Assembly: GCF_000787575.1 (NCBI RefSeq)
Contig: NW_012236520.1
Span: 372,001-436,000 of the forward strand
From: Acytostelium subglobosum LB1
Taxonomy: Eukaryota > Evosea > Eumycetozoa > Acytosteliales > Acytosteliaceae
Length of the DNA stretch: 64,000 nt
Direction of reading: 5' to 3'
Each line of letters starts with the position of its first letter. The first letter of the stretch is position 1. A program made the translations under genes and the position numbers. The notes under the pieces are model-generated. The model searched no databases. It had not been told where the DNA came from and was given only the letters and a program-made list of their open reading frames with translations. Positions 45,458-55,824 of the stretch are shown piece after piece.

Positions 45458-47332
45458 ATGTATTTTAGACAACAACAACAACAACATATATTGTTGTGCT
45501 TGGGATTGGTGTTGGTAACACTGTTGTCAATAGCAACAACACCAACTGATGCAACATATCAAGCACCTTATGTCGTCACCATGTCAGATGGTCTAGCAGG
45601 TCTTGCAATGTTTGGTTTCCAAAAGAATGGTTACTTTGACTTTAACTATCAACTACATGTAGGTATCATTGTCATCGCACGAACAACAACAGCAACATAC
45701 TAACATTCATTCATTCATCATCACTATGAAAGGACAATGAGGTTAGCAATGGAACATTATTGTTGGTTTGCACATGGGATGAGTATAATAACTTGGACGA
45801 TGATTCATATTGTCATAATATTGAACAGTATGTTATGTGTCAACAGAACTACTCAATTGATCAATACACTGGATCAGTTCAAGGTTCAATAGCAACAGAT
45901 GATTATTATTACTTTATACTAGGTCAATGCGCAAACAGCACTCTACGATACACTGTATGTTGTGTTGTTGATGCTCATCACCATCACTCATTCATTCATT
46001 CACTGACTCAATGCCTCACTCATTCAATCAAACATGATAGGTATCATATGCATTTTATCAACCGGATGGCAAAGAACTCTCATATGAATACTTGGCATTC
46101 CCCATCACCTTCCTCATATTCGCGATCATATGGTTGGTGTTGACATTGCTCTGGTGTGTCAACTGGGTAATGAACAGAAAGGTATGATGACGATGTTGAT
46201 CAGACGTACAGCCGCGGACAATATGAACTAACATCAACAATGACAACAACAGCAAAACGTCAGACTACATAAGCTGATAACATTGTTCCCATTCTCAAAG
46301 TTGGCAATGGTAACATACTTCTGTGGATTCTATTTCTACTTGCAGAACTATGGTGCAGTTGGACTGGGAGTCTACGTGTTCTTCTGGCTCTTTTACATTA
46401 TCTTTAGAATAGTGGCTGTTGTTGTATTACTTACCATTGCCACTGGATGGGGTATACTACCAGGTCGTTACAACAATCTCTACAAGTCACTCTGCGTCAT
46501 TGTCCTCCTACTTGTCATTGCCATCGTATTGGGCGCAATATTTGGACGATTCTTTGCTGTAAGTATCCCCCATTCAATCGATCAATCCGATCAATCAATC
46601 ATCTTACTGACTCCAACTCAAATGGAACTATTCCCCATCATCCAATCAATCAAACAAAATAGTTCCTCCAGTATATCATTTATATTCCAATATTGATCAT
46701 TATCTTTATCAAGTCTGATCAGAACATTAGGATTATAAGGGCTACACTACTTGATGCTCAAACATCAAGTCAAATGCAACCAATCGATCAACAGCAACAA
46801 CAACAGCAACATGCACCAAATGGTGCATTCTCAATTGAGGAGAATGAGCAACAACATCAGGCACCATTGCCACCACCTCAATCAGCGGACAACTCTGTCC
46901 AGCCCAACTCTGTTGAGCAAGCCAGGGACAAGGACAAGGCACTCAAGCTATCCCAACTCGAGAAGAAGCTGCGAATGTTCACGTATGTTATGTCCCCTTT
47001 ATACCAATCCATTCACTCTCATATTGACCTCCTTCCCCTCCTTCTCCCCTCCAGCGCATTCAAATGGATTATGCTTGGCTACTTGGTATCCGAGATTGTT
47101 ATCGAGTTCTTAAAGGCAGCGATATACTTTGTATGGCTGTGGACCTTCCTGGACCTCCTGATCGATCTTACAATCTTTGTTTGCATAGGGTATGTGACTT
47201 TGACAACACAGTGACATGGATGGCATCACCTTGAGCTCGACACTAACCATCCTTACCTCCACCCAATACAACAGATTAACATTCAGACTTAGGAAGGAGA
47301 AGTTATACTATGAGTTTGTCGATGAGGAATAG
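45458..47332 (+). CDS. Seven-pass membrane protein of the GOST/Lung-7TM-like class
   Basis: Seven exons (45458-45658, 45733-45954, 46041-46181, 46253-46558, 46663-46982, 47055-47189 and 47275-47332) give 460 residues. A signal peptide (1-31) precedes a luminal or extracellular domain of about 125 residues with paired cysteines and N-glycosylation sites. About seven membrane helices follow, the last ones separated by a Gln-rich loop. The tail ends RLRKEKLYYEFVDEE. A luminal beta-type domain plus seven helices, with a TGWGILPGRY turn, resembles GPR107/GPR180/TMEM87-type proteins, which act in Golgi and endosomal trafficking. Assignment to a subfamily is uncertain; the exon model is well supported by frame. 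Confidence 0.72.
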
Positions 47333-47474
47333 GTACTTAAGTAGCGGCGACGACGGCAGGGCGACAGCGAACGCGATGCTCGATCTCAAAATGTACATAA
47401 AGATATTGCTTAGTTTATTTGCACATATTGATTGATTGTCGACAGATTGATTGGATTTATGGACCACTCAGTGA

Positions 47475-48410
47475 TTAGAGATTCAGGAGTCTCTCCCTGA
47501 TGTCTTGGTATGGCTCACCTTTCCATGCAGTGGCTTGCAGGAATTGCTCCCATGTTCCGGTTGGGGCATTGAGCGATGTGGCAAACTCAGTGGTGGCATC
47601 CTTGGCAGCGCGTGGATTGTTGACACCATTGGTCCAGACGTCATAGATTACATTGCCAACGTATTTGGTCATATCGTTAAGACTGAATCCACTGTTGATA
47701 TAGTCCTCGCGTGATTGATACTTGTACGCTGCCTTGATACCAGTGACGCGCTCAAATGTCTCGGCCACCTGCGCACCAGTGATGAACTCCGAGACAACAG
47801 GAACAGACTGACGATTGTAACGAGTTGGCTCGGCCAAGAATCTCTCGACGACCTTGCCAGTGATGGTGTATGGGTTGACGTAGGGGATGGCCTTGTCAGC
47901 GGGGAATGGCTGTGCGAACAACATTGATCCGTCTTCCTGGGGCACGGGTCTGCTGAACTCAATTAGGTTGGAGAAGAAGAATGAGAGGTAGAATGTGTTG
48001 ACAAAGGGGATGGGGAGGGCATCGATGTATTCCTGAACCTTGGGGGCGACGGGCGAGTCGGTGGATGAGTAGATGATCTGCTGGAGGCCGGCCTGGACAG
48101 CGGCATCGGCTTGGGTCTTGACAGAGTTGAACTCCTTGTTGTTGGCATCTGGATCGACTGGACTGATGAGTGGACGAACGATGAATGCTGCATGTGCACC
48201 ATTGTAAGCCTTCAACAAATCATCAGCATTCAAAAAGTCTGCTTGAATCAGTTCAACTCCACGTTGTTTCCATCCTTGTGCTTGGGCCGAGTCCAATGGT
48301 CTTGAGGTCAAAGCTCTAACATGATACTTATTGCTCTCCAACAAAGTGTTCAAAATGCTTGTGCCTTGTTTGCTAAAGGCCTGTGATACAACTACGATTG
48401 GCTTGGACAT
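47475..48410 (-). CDS. NmrA-like NAD(P)-binding-fold protein
   Basis: Single exon of 311 residues. It has the alternating strand-helix pattern of the NmrA/atypical short-chain reductase family: MSKPIVVVSQAFSKQGTSIL, VRALTSRPLD, GVELIQADFLNADDL, AAFIVRP, and IIYSSTDSPVAPK at the usual position of the active-site region. NmrA-like proteins sense NADP rather than catalyse, and dictyostelid PadA belongs here. The usual dinucleotide loop TGATGxQG is replaced by SQAFSKQG, removing two of the three glycines, so cofactor binding may be lost or changed. It is convergent with the preceding gene, with 142 bases between stops. Confidence 0.82.
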   Translation of the reverse strand: MSKPIVVVSQAFSKQGTSILNTLLESNKYHVRALTSRPLDSAQAQGWKQRGVELIQADFLNADDLLKAYNGAHAAFIVRPLISPVDPDANNKEFNSVKTQADAAVQAGLQQIIYSSTDSPVAPKVQEYIDALPIPFVNTFYLSFFFSNLIEFSRPVPQEDGSMLFAQPFPADKAIPYVNPYTITGKVVERFLAEPTRYNRQSVPVVSEFITGAQVAETFERVTGIKAAYKYQSREDYINSGFSLNDMTKYVGNVIYDVWTNGVNNPRAAKDATTEFATSLNAPTGTWEQFLQATAWKGEPYQDIRERLLNL

Positions 48411-49003
48411 TATTAATTAATTATTTAATATTTGATTGAATAATTGAATGATTGATTGAGTATGTTTGAAAGATTATGTTTGCTTGGATTGATTGTTGGA
48501 TGTTTGTAAATTGAAGGACGGTTTGTTGAAGGTATTTATAATCAAAAATGGAAATAGTTTATATTAAACGAGTGAAGGTCATATTGAAGAATCATGATTC
48601 ATCAAGGGGTTAGATCATAAACCACCAGCAATGATCAATCGGGTTATTTCAAGATATGACTTGTCCTTGTTTTGGATCAAGGAACACACCCCAACAAGAG
48701 ACATCAAATCAATCAATAACCCCACCCACCCACACAGAGATCCTTTGACGAATGATCAAAACACGAACCACCAGATGACTCATTGACAAAGGGTCGCATC
48801 TTTGATTATCAGGAATCATATATTACACTTAAGATCAATCAGATAACACCCCAAGTTATTACTTTATTTACAAACATAGAACAAATCGGTACATTCATTG
48901 ATGACTGTAGCTTTTACAACAATTGATTAGGTGTATGATTGTTGATCAAATGCATCATTCACTCGTCAATCAAGTCAACATAGACATGGACAGAGACAGG
49001 TAC
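48411..49003. other. Spacer
   Basis: TTGA-type repeats near 48420-48470 in the leader of the NmrA-like gene, then AT-rich DNA. No gene is seen. Confidence 0.5.
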
Positions 49004-50005
49004 TTAGTTGCTTGGAAGACCAAAGATGAATGCGAGTAACACCATGATAATGAGGTTGAAATCCATCATAACGAGTTGGCCACACTCATTCTTGGGAGGA
49101 TCAGTGGATGTTGCAGTTGTGGTCGATGATGAGGTGGTGGATGTTGTGGCAACTGTACCGGTTGTAGTGGTGGTCGTTGTATTGGTCGAGATGGTATCAT
49201 TGGATGGACATCCACCAGATGCTATGGTAAGGTTACGAATCACCTCTGGACATTGTCTCATGAAGCATGACTTGGGCACAGCAGGATTGCTCACAGCTGG
49301 ACATTGGAAGTCTATCTGGCACTGCTGGAGATTGGACAGACTGGTCTTGACGGCCGACGAGTTGACTCGGGTGCATATCTCAAGGGCAAACTCCACACAA
49401 GTGTTGTTGAGCGCGCAGGTCAGGTTGGCCGAAACATCACATCCGTATGTGTTGTCCATCGAGCAACTGCCTCCCTTTTGCACTCCGTATGGCACGGAGC
49501 AGCGACCGGAAGCGTCAACACTGGGCTTGGAGCAGGTTGAGAACATTCTACACTGGTCCGAGGTCGTGCACTGCTTGGTGTTGCTCACGGCCAACACACA
49601 GTTGTTGCTCTGGCAGGTCTCGTTGTGGCGGCATACAAAGCTGGACGAGCAGGATGGGTAGTTGGCGTTGGTACAGATGTTGGCGCGACACTCTAGGCCA
49701 GAGTTGCATTGGAGGGTGGTCTCACAGACCTCGTCCACGCCCAAGTACGCGGCTGCTTGGCAAGTGCTGTTGATACACTGGTAGGAGTTGAGGCAGGGTG
49801 TGATGAAGGTGCATGGGCCACCTGGTGCCACCTTGAGTACACAAACACTGGAAGTAGGATTGCAGTAGGCATTATCCGGACATGAAGCATCAGCCAGCGA
49901 ACACTTATCACCAATGTTCAAACATTTGTTTATACATATAGCCAGTGTTGATCCATTCAAGATGATTGAGATCAAACATAATGTTAATGCGATCTTTAAA
50001 AACAT
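49004..50005 (-). CDS. Secreted cysteine-rich protein, probably GPI-anchored
   Basis: 333 residues from the ATG at 50005; earlier in-frame ATGs lie in repetitive leader sequence. A signal peptide (MFLKIALTLCLISIILNGSTLA) precedes about 260 residues with many regularly spaced cysteines (units like CNSGLECRANIC and CRHNETCQSNNC), an EGF- or Dickkopf-like pattern. A Thr/Ser-rich stalk (about 275-305) follows. The end is a hydrophobic tail (FNLIIMVLLAFIFGLPSN) with no basic residues after it, as in GPI signals. Several N-glycosylation sites occur. This fits a dictyostelid cell-surface protein, possibly in adhesion or recognition, but I recognise no named family. Confidence 0.8.
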   Translation of the reverse strand: MFLKIALTLCLISIILNGSTLAICINKCLNIGDKCSLADASCPDNAYCNPTSSVCVLKVAPGGPCTFITPCLNSYQCINSTCQAAAYLGVDEVCETTLQCNSGLECRANICTNANYPSCSSSFVCRHNETCQSNNCVLAVSNTKQCTTSDQCRMFSTCSKPSVDASGRCSVPYGVQKGGSCSMDNTYGCDVSANLTCALNNTCVEFALEICTRVNSSAVKTSLSNLQQCQIDFQCPAVSNPAVPKSCFMRQCPEVIRNLTIASGGCPSNDTISTNTTTTTTTGTVATTSTTSSSTTTATSTDPPKNECGQLVMMDFNLIIMVLLAFIFGLPSN

Positions 50006-50404
50006 AGTTATATTAGTGATGGAGATAGTAAGAGATAGATAGAGATAGAGATGAAGAGTTGTAAAGAGATAAATGGAGTAAGTGGATAATGATGTTACAT
50101 TTGAGTGTCTTAATATAGTGAGTCGACTCTGCCTCATCCATCACTTCGCTTCACTTAATGCGTTGACAGGTCTGATTGATTGATTGATTGATGGTGGAGG
50201 CAACATCTTAGTGAGTGTATCCAAGGGTATTCTTGATGACTTTGAAGGGATACATTGACCATGAGTGTGCGGAAGCGATGGTACTGCTGGGTGATCGGTC
50301 ATTCCAGGTCCAGGGGTTTCCAGTCAAGCTGGAAATCACCCACCACACACGACATCAGAGCCTCGAGTGATGGGTGATGGGTGACATCCATTCATTCATT
50401 CATC
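50006..50404. other. Spacer
   Basis: TTGA repeat near 50172-50192 and otherwise mixed sequence. I see no gene. Confidence 0.5.
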
Positions 50405-52078
50405 TTATAATCGTCTGAATTGACAGTGTGAGATAGGTGATGGATTGTCTAATGTCATATCGTTGTATAATGCGATGAGCATCTCACCAGGGTTGATGAA
50501 TCGAATGAGGTAGTGGATGCGAGGACGACGTACATAATACTGGCGGAAGTTGTATGTGGCAACATTGGGCAATTGACTATAGATTGCACGTTGTAGTTTG
50601 TCAAATACTGCCTGTGCACCATACATCTCTGCACACAACATTGGTATCCTGGCATTGGATAATAATGTTATAGGTCCATCATCAGTATACTCTTGTTCAA
50701 TTATAGTTGTGACGATCAATCGTTGGAATGATTCCATTGAGAGCAGGTTCACATATTGTCCTTGGCGCCGAAGATCCATGATCCTGAGTGTGTTGAGCGT
50801 GCTTGGGAACACGACCTTGTCGGGTGTCTGCTGGAAGTATCTTCCTAAGCGCAGCTCAAAGAGTCGCACTGGCAACACGCCCTTGGGCAACGCTTGATCA
50901 AACTCGCTTCCAAACAACAGTGTGTCCAGTGATGATGGTAGCTCGCCCGGTTGCAAGGGCTGGTTGAACTCTCCCAGCTCGAGGAATTGCAGTCCTTGTG
51001 GCAACACTCCAAGATCAAACGGATGATTGTACTGGCCTGCCAACGACAGACTTGTGAGAGAGGACGGTAGCACTCCAGGGACAAGACGTTGAACGAACGA
51101 GTGGTTCAAAGTGAGCGTGGCCAGTGTTGAGGGGAGCGAGCCTGGCTCAAAGGCCGCGTTGAACCTGAAGCCTGTGACCAGCTGTGTGAGTGAGCTGGGC
51201 AGGATGCCTGGGTCCAGGGTCAAGTTAAAGCTGTAGCCAAGAGTGAGTGAGCGAAGGGACGCTGGTAGCGAGCCCGGAAACAACTGTTTCATGTGATCAA
51301 AAGCGAAGCTGCATTGAATGAGTGACGGCGGGAGCACGCCAGGATAGAGTACCTGATCGAATCGGCTTCCAAAGTATACGCTGGTCAGTGATTGGGGGAG
51401 GGCGCCAGGGACCAAGGTCTGATTGAATCGGCCTCCAAATACAAGGATCATGAGTGATGCGGGCAGCAGTCCAGGCACGATTGGGTGATTGAACTTCTCG
51501 CTGAGGTCCAGACTGGTGAGACTTGGTGGCAACACATCATGTTGAATGGGCTGATTAAACTCTTCACCAAGGCTTAGTGATCGGAGTGAGGCCGGGAGGA
51601 CATTGACTCCAAGAGGTTGATTGAATGTGGCGCCAAGTTGGAGGGTGGTCAGCGCAGGTGGGAGTGCCCCGGCTTCGATTGGCATGTTGAATCCCTGACT
51701 CATACTAAAGAATAGGAGTGAGGCGGGCAGGGCACCAGGTGGTATTGGTCTGTTATACAACCGACCTATCTTCAATCGTTTGAGTGATGGAGGCATGCAA
51801 TCCAAGTGTATCGTATCATTGAATGTGTCTGTGAATGTGAGATCTGTGACTGATGCTGGGATTGAACCAGGGTTGATGGGGTTTGCTGTCATCCTTGTAG
51901 GTGGTGCATCATCTTCATCTCCTTGTTGTTGCTTGGTTGTAGACAACCTTGGTACCATTGTCAACTTGTCATAGATGACAAAGTATCGTTTGGCCACCAA
52001 GCCAAGACAGAACAAGTCAAGTTCATTATTCAAATGACTAGCTATTGTTGTTATAACAATGCTTGGTAATGTATCCAT
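50405..52078 (-). CDS. FNIP-repeat protein with F-box-like N terminus
   Basis: Single exon of 557 residues. The first 45 or so residues (MDTLPSIVITTIASHLNNEL) look like a short F-box. About fifteen degenerate repeats of 22-23 residues follow, each of the form FNQPLxPGxLPxSLxxLxLG, the FNIP/IP22 repeat characteristic of dictyostelids and some giant amoeba viruses. The C-terminal 120 residues are non-repetitive and typical of this family. FNIP proteins are thought to be substrate adaptors; the partner is unknown. Confidence 0.9.
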   Translation of the reverse strand: MDTLPSIVITTIASHLNNELDLFCLGLVAKRYFVIYDKLTMVPRLSTTKQQQGDEDDAPPTRMTANPINPGSIPASVTDLTFTDTFNDTIHLDCMPPSLKRLKIGRLYNRPIPPGALPASLLFFSMSQGFNMPIEAGALPPALTTLQLGATFNQPLGVNVLPASLRSLSLGEEFNQPIQHDVLPPSLTSLDLSEKFNHPIVPGLLPASLMILVFGGRFNQTLVPGALPQSLTSVYFGSRFDQVLYPGVLPPSLIQCSFAFDHMKQLFPGSLPASLRSLTLGYSFNLTLDPGILPSSLTQLVTGFRFNAAFEPGSLPSTLATLTLNHSFVQRLVPGVLPSSLTSLSLAGQYNHPFDLGVLPQGLQFLELGEFNQPLQPGELPSSLDTLLFGSEFDQALPKGVLPVRLFELRLGRYFQQTPDKVVFPSTLNTLRIMDLRRQGQYVNLLSMESFQRLIVTTIIEQEYTDDGPITLLSNARIPMLCAEMYGAQAVFDKLQRAIYSQLPNVATYNFRQYYVRRPRIHYLIRFINPGEMLIALYNDMTLDNPSPISHCQFRRL

Positions 52079-52155
52079 GTTATATATCTATATAAATGAT
52101 TGATTGATGGGTGTGTGAATGAATGAGTGATTGATGATCACGTGATCACTTTTGA

Positions 52156-52841
52156 TCACTTTGATTTTATTTCAGTTTGAATATGACTGTTCCGATCTCC
52201 GGCTTGGCGGTTGGAGTAGTAGAACAACTCGTTGAGAACAAGTAGTTGGTAGGGGAAGGTATTGAGGAAGAAGTATTCGGTTCCATGGTAGCAGTGATAG
52301 ATGAACATTGGATGATTTGGTATACCACAGAGCACACCACCATCAGTAAGTACAGCAGTGAGACAGTAGATCAGTTGACATCCAGCCAGGAGCAAGTGAG
52401 CGAGTCTTAATTCCTTCCTCTGATAGGATATGTTGATACGGTGTGTAAGCAATGGTGCCAGCTCCCTTTGGTTCGCAGAGTTGGCTGGCCAACCGATTGT
52501 CAGTGTATTTGAGATCTTGATACTAAGTCGATAACAGAAGAGTAGACAATAGAATGCCAGGACAATGGATATCACTCTTTCTAGGTATAGTAGGCAGAGT
52601 CCAAGCAAATCACTGATTGTTGTTCGTTCTGGAAGTGAGTCTCTGTCAAGCAAGTAGTCGAGCAGGGAAGATGGGGGCACATAGGTAAGGTATTCTCTGA
52701 ACTGCTCGTTGTAGCTGATGATATAGTTTCTCCATGTCAGCACTGAGGCCAACAAAATTAAACAGTTAGTAATTCTTGAAATTATATATATAGTCTTCAA
52801 TCACTTTGGTCCAAAGTGATACTCATACCTTTTCCTATCAT
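52156..52841 (-). CDS. Small multi-pass membrane protein, unknown
   Basis: The long frame has no plausible ATG. A 13-base first exon (52841-52829, ATG ATA GGA AAA G) joins to 52742-52156 across a GTATGA...TTACTAAC...CCTCAG intron and gives exactly 200 codons, 199 residues. The protein has at least three hydrophobic helices (about 55-85, 125-150 and 165-185) and short charged loops. I recognise no family. The acceptor phase and the branch-point-like TACTAAC support this start over a non-ATG one. Confidence 0.6.
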
Positions 52842-53027
52842 GTTAATTAATGGTCGCCAAAACCTTTTAATAAACACCAATCTTTATTGTGAACATGTAT
52901 CAGTAGTTCAACAGGCACTCGTCAGTCAACAGGCACTATTCATTCAATAGGCACCAGAAGTTCAAACAATGTGATATTATATGCTTCGTTGATTGGTTGT
53001 TTGGATGAATGATCTTGTGATGTCATT

Positions 53028-54066
53028 TTATTGATGATTGGGACTGTTGATTCCAACAGCACCATGATAGATAGTGTACTGGGACTTCATAGGGAACTCC
53101 TTCCACTCTCCTCTCCATATGCGCAAACTTTTCCACTCTATTTGATCACTATTGTCAAAGTGGAACACATATTGAACTTTTTCATGTCCTCCAATGAGCC
53201 ATATCTTGAATCCTTCGTGATATCCAAACACCATCGAAATCCCTTTGCAACCATGATTTAGATTAGGTGATGGGATTCACGTCAATTTCCACCTAAAGAT
53301 GGATATGCGATAGAAGAACGACTCTGTGATTATGTAGATGAATTCAAAGTTGTCGAAGCAGCAGGCTTCAAGTTTAAATCCTATGTTCGCAGGGAAATTG
53401 TAGACGATCTTGGTGTCCTTATGCTTGACACTGAATGCCTCAATGAGGTTCTCACCTCCGCCAACAATGTAGATCGTGCCATCTTTGTGGAAGCAATAGA
53501 TATTGCCTCTGCCTCCTTGGAATGTGCCAATATCTATATAACGACCATCGTGAACGTCAAGCTGGATGATTCTGGTTCCTCCAAGCAGATAGATGTATCT
53601 TTTACCGTCGAAGCAACATGCCACGCTTGTAAATCCTTGCTTGAATCCGGCATAGAGTTCCCATGTACCACTCTGGATGCTATAGCGTTCGTATGAGCTG
53701 TCGCGGTGGTTGCCACAAAAGATATATATATATGCTCCAGTTGACACCACTGATGAAGATAGGTGAGGTCGTTCGATATGTGTTTGCACGATTGGGCGCC
53801 ACTCTCCTTTCGACAAATCATATAACTCCACATCTCTAAACCCTGGATTTAGAGATGTGTCAGATGGCATCTTTCCATTTATACAATATATCTGATTGAT
53901 AGTATTATTTGGAATGTGTGTGCAGTAGGAATGGGAATCGGTTAGACGGAAGCTATGATCAATCGCCTGAGTAGACATGAATTGATTGCACTCCAAAAAG
54001 ATGGACCTCGTGATGATATTCTTGAATTCATTATTTAAGCCCGATGAGTTGGTTGCTGCTAAGGTT
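53028..54066 (-). pseudogene. Kelch-repeat segment, separated from its likely N terminus and carrying an in-frame stop
   Basis: The minus strand encodes about 345 residues of Kelch-type beta-propeller repeats (motifs such as YIYIFCGNHRDSSYERYS, RYIYLLGGTRIIQLDV, TIYIVGGGENLIEAFSV and FKIWLIGGHEKVQYVFHFD). One TGA at 53277-53279 interrupts the frame, which then stays open in the same frame to 53028. The 5' edge looks like an exon start (CCCCTGCAG acceptor at 54067-54072), but it lies in an inverted repeat of the adjoining transposon. The B-box gene at 56607 on the same strand is the likely missing front part. So this appears to be a disrupted gene, unless the stop is a sequencing error or is read through. 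Confidence 0.6.
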
Positions 54067-54074
54067 CTGCAGGG
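54049..54074 (+). repeat. Left inverted repeat of the transposon
   Basis: Begins TTGGTTGCTGCTAAGG, then TTCTGCAGGG. It pairs with the complement of 55789-55824. Confidence 0.6.
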
Positions 54075-54268
54075 GATAGTCAAGGTTACGCAGAGAATTC
54101 ATTTTTCAGCGGTCTCAATCCTTGGGTTCGAGCTGGTTCGACCCTGGACAACCCTTGGAACAGCAAGGGGAACCCTTTCAAACCTTATCTGATGTTAATT
54201 AAATATTTATATTTTTATTGTTGTTGTTGTAGTTGTTGTTGTGGTTGTTGTTGTTGTTGTATGATAAA

Positions 54269-55658
54269 TTAGACCTTAAAGAAATCGTCGTCTCGTCCAA
54301 AGGAGTGGAACATATTGGTCAAATATGCGATAATTGTCCAGAGTGCGTTGTGTCGTTGAATGTTGTCAGAAAGGTCGCCAAGTGATCTGATTGTGTCTGA
54401 CAATATGTTCCATTTCTTCATCTCTCCAAAGACATTCTCAATGATGATCCTCACCTTCTTGATTCGATTGCTCTCATCTTTCTCTCTCAGGATACGCTCG
54501 GCATCGAATCCTTCTTTGGTGACCTTGGCTTCCAATGCCTTCAACTTCTTAGATACCTTGGTCGCCTCCTTTCCTTGACGCAGGCGATGCTCATCGAGCG
54601 TGCGTTTTCTGATCATCTTGTCTGTGTACTCCATATGATCGATCAATGAAGCCGACTTGATCTTGGGGGTGATGGTGTTGGTGTAGTACTTCTGACCTCC
54701 TTTGAATCCTTTGTCACCGAGAATGACAATATCTTCATCGAACAGAGCCTGTAGTCTAGGTGCAGCATCCTTGTAGAGCGAGACGTCAGGCTGGGCGCCT
54801 CCCTCTGTCTTACCTACATACACGATCTTGCCACGTATATCGCAAATGACCAACACTGCCAAAGAATACATTGATTTCTTGCCAGAATAAACAAGATCCT
54901 TGATCGTCTTGTGTGGCGGCACTTGAATCCTCTGCTCTGACCCGTCCACAAAGAAAAGAAAAAAAAAAAAAAAAAAAAATAAAAAAAAAAATAAAAAAAA
55001 GTCTCGAAGCTCTCCATTGTGAACCACATCCTGGAAGTACCCATGGCAGTACGNNNNNNNNNNNNNNNNNNNNNNNNNNNNNNNNNNNNNNNNNNNNNNN
55101 NNNNNNNNNNNNNNNNNNNNNNNNNNNNNNNNNNNNNNNNNNNNNNNNNNNNNAATTGCAAGTCGCCTCTACTATAATCCGGTTGGGATTGGTTGGGTCT
55201 CGAAAAAAAAAAAAAAAGAAGCACTTGGTTTGTTTGCTAGTCTCTCCATCCATCAACTTCTTGGTATGTGTGATATTCATCAGCTCTCTATTGTTCTCTG
55301 CCGCACCTTGTTTGGTTGGCGTCTTCATTTGCTGAAGCGTGAGTGTTGATGACAACGATGTTGGTTGTGGCTGGGGGGAAAAAAAAGAAAAAAAAAAAAA
55401 CAATGGTTGTTGTTGTTGTTGTTGCGATAATGACTTGATGATTCCCTCTAACTCCTCTATACGCAGCCTCAACGTGTGAGTCTCCTCCTGTGATTCTTTA
55501 GTCTGGAACATATCAATGATGATATTGTAACACAGTTTGGCGCACACGGGCAGGTGTTTGCCCAAGACCCAGATATCCAACTCAGTACCGCAGAAGAAGC
55601 ATTTGACACCTGCTTGCTTAACTCTGGTGACTATTAACTGGGTTAGCTCCTCAGACAT
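54269..55658 (-). CDS. DDE transposase (DDE_Tnp_4/Harbinger type), interrupted by an assembly gap
   Basis: An ATG at 55658 opens a protein with an N-terminal zinc-finger-like unit (VKCFFCGTELDIWVLGKHLP...C), a leucine-rich coiled coil and a Gln tract, up to a 100-N gap. After the gap, in a frame ending at 54269, the catalytic core is visible: VDGSEQ (first Asp), YSGKKSMYSL, ILGDKGFKGG (second Asp) and VRIIIENVFGEMKKWNIL (Glu). These are the hallmarks of DDE_Tnp_4, as in HARBI1 and Harbinger elements. Three long T runs in the sense strand (54951-55000, 55203-55217 and 55379-55400) would encode poly-Phe at positions where the family has none, so the model is uncertain there. Domestication cannot be excluded, but neighbouring inverted repeats favour a transposon. 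Confidence 0.7.
55054..55153. other. Assembly gap (100 N)
   Basis: Exactly 100 Ns inside the transposase, next to homopolymer A runs. Confidence 0.99.
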
Positions 55659-55788
55659 CAGATGTTGTATTATATATATGTATTAATTGGTCGCTATTAC
55701 TATGTTGGAGGTTGCAAAGGGTCATCACGGGTCGGACCTTGGATTCCAAAACAAATATTTGAAGAATCCACCCACAACACCCGTTGAA

Positions 55789-55824
55789 CCCTGCAGAACC
55801 CAAGCTAACCTTAGCAGCAATCAA
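55789..55824 (-). repeat. Right inverted repeat of the transposon
   Basis: On the minus strand it reads TTGATTGCTGCTAAGG, a 10-base insert, then TTCTGCAGGG. Confidence 0.6.

Larger units (their letters stand above)
54049..55824 (-). mobile_element. Harbinger/ISL2EU-like DNA transposon inserted in the B-box/Kelch locus
   Basis: A DDE transposase lies between two imperfect inverted repeats: 54049-54074 and 55789-55824 agree in 25 of 26 positions, apart from a 10-base insert in the right copy. A second, weaker inverted similarity lies just inside each (GGTTCGACCCTGG near 54136 against GGTCCGACCCGTG near 55742). No target-site duplication could be fixed. The interior contains an assembly gap and long A runs. 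Confidence 0.55.

Noticed and set aside
54120-54145. GGTTCGA sequences suggesting a tRNA B box
   Set aside because: No acceptor, D or anticodon stems can be formed around them. They lie inside the transposon end.
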